In this document: one piece after another, positions 58,939-64,000 of the stretch
Layout: each line of letters opens with the position of its first letter
How positions within the stretch are numbered: the first letter of the stretch is position 1
NCBI RefSeq assembly: GCF_034531395.1
Contig: NZ_JARVCO010000008.1
Coordinates: forward strand, 47,873 to 111,872
Origin: Pontiella agarivorans
Lineage (GTDB): Bacteria > Verrucomicrobiota > Kiritimatiellia > Kiritimatiellales > Pontiellaceae
DNA: 64,000 bases
Direction: 5' to 3'
The notes under the pieces: generated by a model
Databases searched by the model: none
What the model saw: only the letters and a program-made list of their open reading frames with translations
Told to the model about the DNA's origin: nothing
Translations under genes and position numbers: made by a program

Positions 58939-60264
58939 TTAGTAGAATTTTTTTCTGATCTTCAGCTTCTGCAGTTTTTCATCCGGCAGTTCGGTATAGA
59001 TTTCAAAATGGACACTGGCTATGGAATTTGTCTGTTCCGTTCCGCTGTCCAGCAGGGCGGCGCGGCAACGGAAAGTGGCTGATCCGGCGGGGAGATCGTA
59101 GGCAATAACAGAAGTGGCGTGGGTTGAGAGGCCTTTTTCATACTCCTTTCCATTGACCCGAATGGGACCGCCGTACAGACCGGTGTTGATTCGGGACTGA
59201 TGCCAGCCCGATTTGTTGAGAACCGGGGTATACTGTGTCAGATCCTGCGTTTCGGCTCCGATGATTTCGGGATTCAGCCAGACCACATGATCGTAGCGGT
59301 TATTGTCGTTGCCGTTTCCGGTTACGAGATAGATCTTTTCTGCGCCTTGAAGGTCGACTTCAATGTCAACACCCTGTCCCGGGGTTGAAGCGGTAATTAA
59401 CGGGCTGCGATAGATTGGTGTCCCGGATGTGCGAACGGCAATGCCCTTGTCTGATTTTGATATGGCATAGTTATTTGCCGCTACGTCAGCTGCCTGTCGG
59501 TCTGGCTGCTCCATTCGGACGACCCCTTCTTTTACTTCAAGCAGTGTGGAAACATCGGAGGAATGAATTTCAAACTGTGTGCCGAGTACGGTGGCTTTCG
59601 AATCTTCGGTTATAATCTGCATGGGTTTTCTATGCGGCTGCTTCTGAATATCTCCACTGAGAAGCCCGGCATAGAGGTGAATATGTTTTGCGCGATGGCG
59701 GTCAACCAGTTTGATATAGGATTGATCCCGAAGGTTGATAATGGATTTGTCCGGATAGATGATGTCGACCTGGCCGTTTTGTTCCACGAAGATCTGATCG
59801 CCGCTGAAAACGGGAGTGCCGGGGTTTATTGAAACTTTTATTTCATCCCGGATCAGAAATGCACTGCCCAGTCGTTGAGTTACCTTGGCAATAGGCCGGG
59901 AAGGGGACGGTTTGGTCAGAAAGAAGAAGCTGAGCAGAATGATAATCTGAGCCGCAAGAGCCAGTCCCCAAATCAACGAAAGGCGCCGCTTCTTAACTGG
60001 AGGAGATTTGTGAAGAGTCCGGAGAATATCCTGTTCAATTTCTGATGGGGCTAACTCACGTATCGCGGCATCCACCTGCTTTTCGAGTTCAGCATAATCG
60101 GAGTTTGCAAGCAGTGCCGTCATGCCGTGCAGATGCAGCGCGTCAGTCAGCTGCTGAGCAACTTCAGGGGTTGTATTCAATAACGCCTTCAGTTCCAGCA
60201 GTTCGGCTTCATTGAGATTTTCATCGATAAAACGTTCAATCAGTTGATGTGCTCTGCTGTTCAT
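58939..60264 (-). CDS. FecR-type anti-sigma factor with C-terminal NPCBM sugar-binding domain, 441 aa
   Basis: Membrane regulator of the sigma factor encoded just upstream. The cytoplasmic N-terminus (1-95) is the short anti-sigma type found in PVC bacteria (RFIDENLNEAELLELKALLN). One membrane helix (about 97-116). The FecR domain (about 150-250) has NGQVDIIYPDKSIINLRDQS and TVLGTQFEIHSSDVSTLLEV. The periplasmic C-terminal part (about 285-425) is an NPCBM domain, recognised by RINTGLYGGPIRVNGKEYEK and GLSTHATSVIAYDLP. It overlaps the sigma gene by four bases. The domain order suggests direct sensing of a galactoside or related glycan by the anti-sigma factor (inference). Confidence 0.88.
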   Translation of the reverse strand: MNSRAHQLIERFIDENLNEAELLELKALLNTTPEVAQQLTDALHLHGMTALLANSDYAELEKQVDAAIRELAPSEIEQDILRTLHKSPPVKKRRLSLIWGLALAAQIIILLSFFFLTKPSPSRPIAKVTQRLGSAFLIRDEIKVSINPGTPVFSGDQIFVEQNGQVDIIYPDKSIINLRDQSYIKLVDRHRAKHIHLYAGLLSGDIQKQPHRKPMQIITEDSKATVLGTQFEIHSSDVSTLLEVKEGVVRMEQPDRQAADVAANNYAISKSDKGIAVRTSGTPIYRSPLITASTPGQGVDIEVDLQGAEKIYLVTGNGNDNNRYDHVVWLNPEIIGAETQDLTQYTPVLNKSGWHQSRINTGLYGGPIRVNGKEYEKGLSTHATSVIAYDLPAGSATFRCRAALLDSGTEQTNSIASVHFEIYTELPDEKLQKLKIRKKFY

Positions 60265-60812
60265 GGTACGAGCCCTTGTTCAATGCATTTTTTCAATTGG
60301 TTTCGAATGCGGTATAGACGGCTGCTGATAGCGTCTTCCGTGGTCTTAAGTCGTTTAGCGATTTGTATCACGGGTTCCCGTTTAAAGTAACGGGCCTCGA
60401 CCAGCTTCGCCGTACTTCCGGATTGTTTTCCGAGACACAGATTGAGTTGTTTTAACACCGATTCCGTTTTGTGATTGGGGGCTAGAGAGGGGGCGGGAAG
60501 CTGTTCTATGATTTCCTCCCGCAGCCGGTTTACCATATTTTTCTGGCTGTAGTGTTTTCGCAAGTGGCTCAGCATTTTATTGCGGGCAATGGCTTTCACC
60601 CAGGCGCGAAAACTTAATTCCGGATTGAAGGTCTCCAGGTTCCAGTAAACCGCAACGAAAATTTCCTGCGACAGCTCTTCAATATCTCGGAAATCAGAAA
60701 GGTGCCCGCTAAGGTAGGCACGTACCATCGGGCCGAATTCCTGAATAATCTTTTTGAATTCAGCCTGATTTCCTTTTTTGATCTGCATGATGGTGTCTGA
60801 AACCGTATCCAT
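60261..60812 (-). CDS. ECF-type RNA polymerase sigma factor, 183 aa
   Basis: Small sigma-70 family factor with region 2 (about 20-90: LSDFRDIEELSQEIFVAVYW, SFRAWVKAIARNKMLSHLRK) and region 4 (about 128-178: LVEARYFKREPVIQIAKRLK, AISSRLYRIRNQLKKCI). It lacks long extra domains. Its gene overlaps the anti-sigma gene (ATGA), the usual arrangement. The start at 60812 gives a standard ECF length. Likely targets include its own operon and the divergent glycosidase at 60974, which shares the 161-base intergenic region. Confidence 0.93.
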   Translation of the reverse strand: MDTVSDTIMQIKKGNQAEFKKIIQEFGPMVRAYLSGHLSDFRDIEELSQEIFVAVYWNLETFNPELSFRAWVKAIARNKMLSHLRKHYSQKNMVNRLREEIIEQLPAPSLAPNHKTESVLKQLNLCLGKQSGSTAKLVEARYFKREPVIQIAKRLKTTEDAISSRLYRIRNQLKKCIEQGLVP

Positions 60813-60973
60813 ATGTCCTCTGTATGACGTCCTACTAACCTGTTCGAAATCATTCCGGGAATCCGTCGGAATTTATTGAATTTTTCAAAAAAGATGAAAT
60901 TTAAACGACGGATTACCGCGTGTTCCGCAAATCATTAAGTGTTGTTGGTAATCATACATATAAGGGTAATGAT

Positions 60974-63900
60974 ATGGAAAATATTAAAATAGTGAAGCTG
61001 TTCTGCATTGCCATGCTCTCCGGCACGGTGTCTGCGGACGTGTTAACCATTAAAAATGACTATTTAACGGTTGCTTATCAGAAAACCGAAAACAGACTGG
61101 TGATCAAGGCGGCGTATACTCAGCGCGCATTTCTGAATGGACCGTGGTCTGCCCGCCGGGCATCGTCTGCAGAAACGGCTTCATTATCTCATGCTGTTTT
61201 CGGGGATGGGGAATCTATCAATCTGCATTATCCGGATGGGCGGGTTGACCGGATCATGCTTTTTGAACAAAGCGAATTTGTTTTCTTTCAGCCGACGATC
61301 GTTAATCAAACCGAAAAAGATATTTCTCTGCAGAAGGTGGAACTGTTTGATGCTGTTCTTAACCTGTCTGAACCGGCTGCGTCTTTGAAAGCGCTGGGTA
61401 CGGCCGGTCTGACTCCGGTTGACGGACATCCCGGCAGTTATATGTTTCTGGCTATTGCCGATCCGGATTCCCGCAACGGTGTGGTCGGGGCCTGGCTTTC
61501 CAGTGAGCGGGGAAGCGGAATTGTTTTCAGTGGAAGGGATGAGGACAAGGCCTCACTCAAAGCGCGTATCGATTATGGCCGCCTGCTGATCAAGCCGGGC
61601 GACGCTGCAGAAGGAGAAATCTTTGTCATCGGGCAGTTTGATGACGCCCGCCTTGGTCTTGAAAAATATGCGGACCTCGTTGCGCAATATTATGACATCC
61701 ATTTGTTACCGCAGGTTGACGGTTATTGCACCTGGTACAGTCGTCCCAACGGGCGTGCGGGCGATGAAAAAAGTATTCTCGAACTTTCAGAGTTTGCGAA
61801 AAAAGAGCTTAAGCCCTATGGACTCGATTTTATCCAGATCGATGATTACTGGCAGGAGGGGAAACGACGCAACGGGCCAGCCAAAGTGTTCGATCGGGTG
61901 GCACCGAACGGCCCGTATAAAGGCGGCATGAAACCGGTTGCGGAAGGAATTTCCAATATGGGATTAATGCCAGGGATCTGGTGGATGCCGTTTGCCGGAG
62001 ATCATGAGGATCCTTATTATGCGGATAAAATGGATTGGTTTACCAAAAAAAAGGATGGCACGCCCTATCACACGCCTTGGGGCGGAACAGCATTTGATTT
62101 GACAAATCCAACGGTGCGATCCTTTGTTGGTTATCTGTCCAAGCTAATGGCAAAGGAGTGGGGTTATACCTATTTTAAGATGGATGGCATCTGGATGGGA
62201 ACATCCACGAAACAGATTTATGTGAACAATGGATATAACGGGAAGGATGATCTAGGTACACAGATCGTGCATAATCCCTATATGACGCCGATTGAAGCGT
62301 ATCGGGCCGGATTTAAGGACATTCGTGATGCGGCGGGTGACGATATTTTTTTACTTGGATGTTGTATCAGCCAGAACATGCGGTCGTTTGGGGCCTCTTT
62401 CGGATTGGTGGATGCCATGCGGGTGGGACCGGATAATAATACCCGATTCACGCCTCTCATGCGGGGTCCCTGGCATGGATCAAACCGTTACTTCCTGCAT
62501 CGTAGAGTTTGGTATAATGATCCCGATCCGATGTATGTGCGCAAAAGTGTGCCGATGGATCATGCACAACTGATTTGTTCATGGATCACGATTTCCGGTC
62601 AGCTCAGTATGTCGAGTGAGTGGTATCCGAATCTGCCGTCGGAACGCCTGGATCTTCTGAAACGGAGTTTGCCGAATCACGGGCTGCTGGCACGTCCGGT
62701 CGATCTGCTGGAAAACCCTTTAGCCAAAATCTGGCTGCTTCAGGATGATTGCTCCGGGCTGAAACGTAACACTATCGGTCTATTCAATTGGAATGAGTTT
62801 AAAGCGGAGCAGATTGATTATCCGCTTTCACGGTTAGGATTGGATCCTGAAAAACAATATATCGCTTTCGACTATTGGAATGACCGATTGCTTCAACCTT
62901 TCAGTAAAAACCTCTCTGCCGAGTTGCGGCCAGCCAGTTGTCGGGTTTTATCGGTACTCGAAGTGGCTCCTTACCCGCAAGTGATCTCGACCTCACGTCA
63001 CATTACACAGGGTATTGTTGATATCAGCCGCGAAGCATGGAAACCCAAAAAGAATCAGCTTATGGGTACGAGCCAATTGGTAGCTAACGATCCCTATGAA
63101 CTCAGGATCGTGGTTCCAACCGGACGTGATTCATGGAAACTAACTGGATTCAGTGTAGGGAATGATCAGGTGCGCGTCGTATCGAAGGAACAGGACGGCC
63201 CGATTATCCGGGTTGAACTACTTGCAGAAACCGGTCAGTCGGTCGATTGGTCAGCCACGTTTAAACGCGCAGCGGAAAAGTCCAGGGCTCCTGTCGAAGT
63301 CAGCGGATTAGAGGGAACGGGATCCTATAAGGCTATTAACTTGGCTTGGAATGCTGTGCCTGAATGTACCTATATGGTCCGACGCAGTGATGGGCGATTA
63401 TTTAAACCCGCAGCGAATCATTTGGAAGATTGGGATATTCAATCCGGAAAAACCTACACCTATGAGGTTTGTGCCATGAATATCGAGGGTGTTACGGGCG
63501 ATGCTGCCGCGCTAAAGGTGTCCACTCCTCAGGTTCCTATACGACCAGCCGTTCCGCCCGCTCCCGAGATCTCGATTACGACGCTCAAGCCGGTAGAGGT
63601 GAAAACGAGTAAATGGAATAAAATGCAGGTTAATCAATCGGCGAAGAAGACCTCCCTGATATTGGACGGACAGCAATATGAGGATGGTATTGGATTGTTT
63701 GATCAGTCACTGCTGGTCTATTCCATCCCCCAAGGCGCCAAGCGGTTTGTTGCTGTTGCGGGCATTGATGATGCCGAAAAGAATAATCCCTATTCCAGCG
63801 TTGTTTTTGAAGTCTACGGCGATGTGAAAGAGATGGGCGAATCTCCGGAGCTATTGGGAAAAAGTCCCAAACTCTGCAGGGATACCCTCCGCACCTGGTG

Positions 63901-64000
63901 TTTTGATGTGGAACTGTCCGAACGCCAACGTGAGGTCCGCCTGGTCGTCACCACCGCCGGAGATGGCAATACAGGTGATTTTGCAAATTGGGTAAACGCC
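60974..64000 (+). CDS. Alpha-galactosidase-like (GH36/GH27 clan D) enzyme with FN3-like and NPCBM domains, cut by window end
   Basis: Secreted glycosidase, open for all 1009 codons to the window end. AAGGG precedes the ATG and a signal peptide follows (about 1-20). An N-terminal beta domain (about 22-250) leads to a (beta/alpha)8 barrel with LDFIQIDDYWQEG (Asp290/Asp291), LMPGIWWMPFAG, and the likely nucleophile Asp404 in TYFKMDGIW. The region FGLVDAMRVGPDNN may hold the acid/base. A beta domain, an FN3-like segment (about 770-850: INLAWNAVPECTYMVRR, TYTYEVCAMNIEGV) and an NPCBM domain (from about 865: DGQQYEDGIGLFDQSLLVYS) follow. Alpha-galactoside cleavage is the best guess; alpha-N-acetylgalactosaminidase or other clan D activities remain open. 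Confidence 0.82.
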   Translation, partial: MENIKIVKLFCIAMLSGTVSADVLTIKNDYLTVAYQKTENRLVIKAAYTQRAFLNGPWSARRASSAETASLSHAVFGDGESINLHYPDGRVDRIMLFEQSEFVFFQPTIVNQTEKDISLQKVELFDAVLNLSEPAASLKALGTAGLTPVDGHPGSYMFLAIADPDSRNGVVGAWLSSERGSGIVFSGRDEDKASLKARIDYGRLLIKPGDAAEGEIFVIGQFDDARLGLEKYADLVAQYYDIHLLPQVDGYCTWYSRPNGRAGDEKSILELSEFAKKELKPYGLDFIQIDDYWQEGKRRNGPAKVFDRVAPNGPYKGGMKPVAEGISNMGLMPGIWWMPFAGDHEDPYYADKMDWFTKKKDGTPYHTPWGGTAFDLTNPTVRSFVGYLSKLMAKEWGYTYFKMDGIWMGTSTKQIYVNNGYNGKDDLGTQIVHNPYMTPIEAYRAGFKDIRDAAGDDIFLLGCCISQNMRSFGASFGLVDAMRVGPDNNTRFTPLMRGPWHGSNRYFLHRRVWYNDPDPMYVRKSVPMDHAQLICSWITISGQLSMSSEWYPNLPSERLDLLKRSLPNHGLLARPVDLLENPLAKIWLLQDDCSGLKRNTIGLFNWNEFKAEQIDYPLSRLGLDPEKQYIAFDYWNDRLLQPFSKNLSAELRPASCRVLSVLEVAPYPQVISTSRHITQGIVDISREAWKPKKNQLMGTSQLVANDPYELRIVVPTGRDSWKLTGFSVGNDQVRVVSKEQDGPIIRVELLAETGQSVDWSATFKRAAEKSRAPVEVSGLEGTGSYKAINLAWNAVPECTYMVRRSDGRLFKPAANHLEDWDIQSGKTYTYEVCAMNIEGVTGDAAALKVSTPQVPIRPAVPPAPEISITTLKPVEVKTSKWNKMQVNQSAKKTSLILDGQQYEDGIGLFDQSLLVYSIPQGAKRFVAVAGIDDAEKNNPYSSVVFEVYGDVKEMGESPELLGKSPKLCRDTLRTWCFDVELSERQREVRLVVTTAGDGNTGDFANWVNA

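Overview
The window looks like chromosome of a marine polysaccharide degrader of the PVC group, most probably Kiritimatiellota (Pontiella-like). This is inferred from gene content only: many Cys-type sulfatases, a PEP-CTERM protein, LamG/NPCBM-decorated enzymes, a FecR-type anti-sigma factor, Tat-exported Gfo/Idh/MocA oxidoreductases paired with DUF1080 proteins, and no SusC/SusD pair. No rRNA, tRNA, CRISPR array, transposase or integrase was seen.

Layout. (1) 1-5845, minus strand: four overlapping or abutting sulfatase genes, the last one cut by the window start. (2) 6090-25548, plus strand: two paralogous modules, each a histidine kinase plus NarL-type regulator followed by a very large LamG/CBM-like/FAD-oxidoreductase/discoidin-like protein. 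Between them lie a TonB-like/PA14-like/SHD1 envelope protein, a PEP-CTERM protein, a double LamG protein and a GH16 enzyme. (3) 25549-30106, minus strand: a GH86-like glycosidase and a sulfatase in one operon, with a PAS-AraC regulator upstream. (4) 30267-34650, plus strand: a Gfo/Idh/MocA and DUF1080 pair, a five-bladed-propeller glycosidase and a XylR-like regulator, convergent with a LacI regulator that ends at 34651. (5) 35834-46315: five GH29 fucosidase-like genes, then another oxidoreductase/DUF1080 pair. Two of the five GH29 proteins have lost conserved active-site residues. (6) 46316-50940: decayed oxidoreductase/DUF1080 fragments around an intact GH116-like enzyme and a lipoprotein of the RbsD/FucU (sugar mutarotase) type. 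(7) 50946-58903: an Asp-box propeller protein, an exported EEP-family hydrolase, an AraC regulator and a third oxidoreductase/DUF1080 pair. (8) 58939-64000: a sigma factor/FecR anti-sigma pair whose anti-sigma carries a sugar-binding NPCBM domain, divergent from an alpha-galactosidase-like enzyme that also ends in NPCBM and runs off the window.

How the genes may work together (inference): sulfatases remove sulfate esters, GH16 and GH86-like enzymes cut a galactan backbone, GH29, GH116 and GH36-like enzymes trim side sugars, and exported oxidoreductase/DUF1080 pairs may cleave glycosides through 3-keto intermediates. Control is local and varied: two two-component systems, two AraC, one XylR and one LacI regulator, and one sigma/anti-sigma system. 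The most interesting points are the paired GH29 genes with matching active-site losses, the twin sensor/FAD-oxidoreductase modules, the NPCBM anti-sigma next to an NPCBM enzyme, and two pseudogene starts 4.3 kb apart that share the same stop codon.
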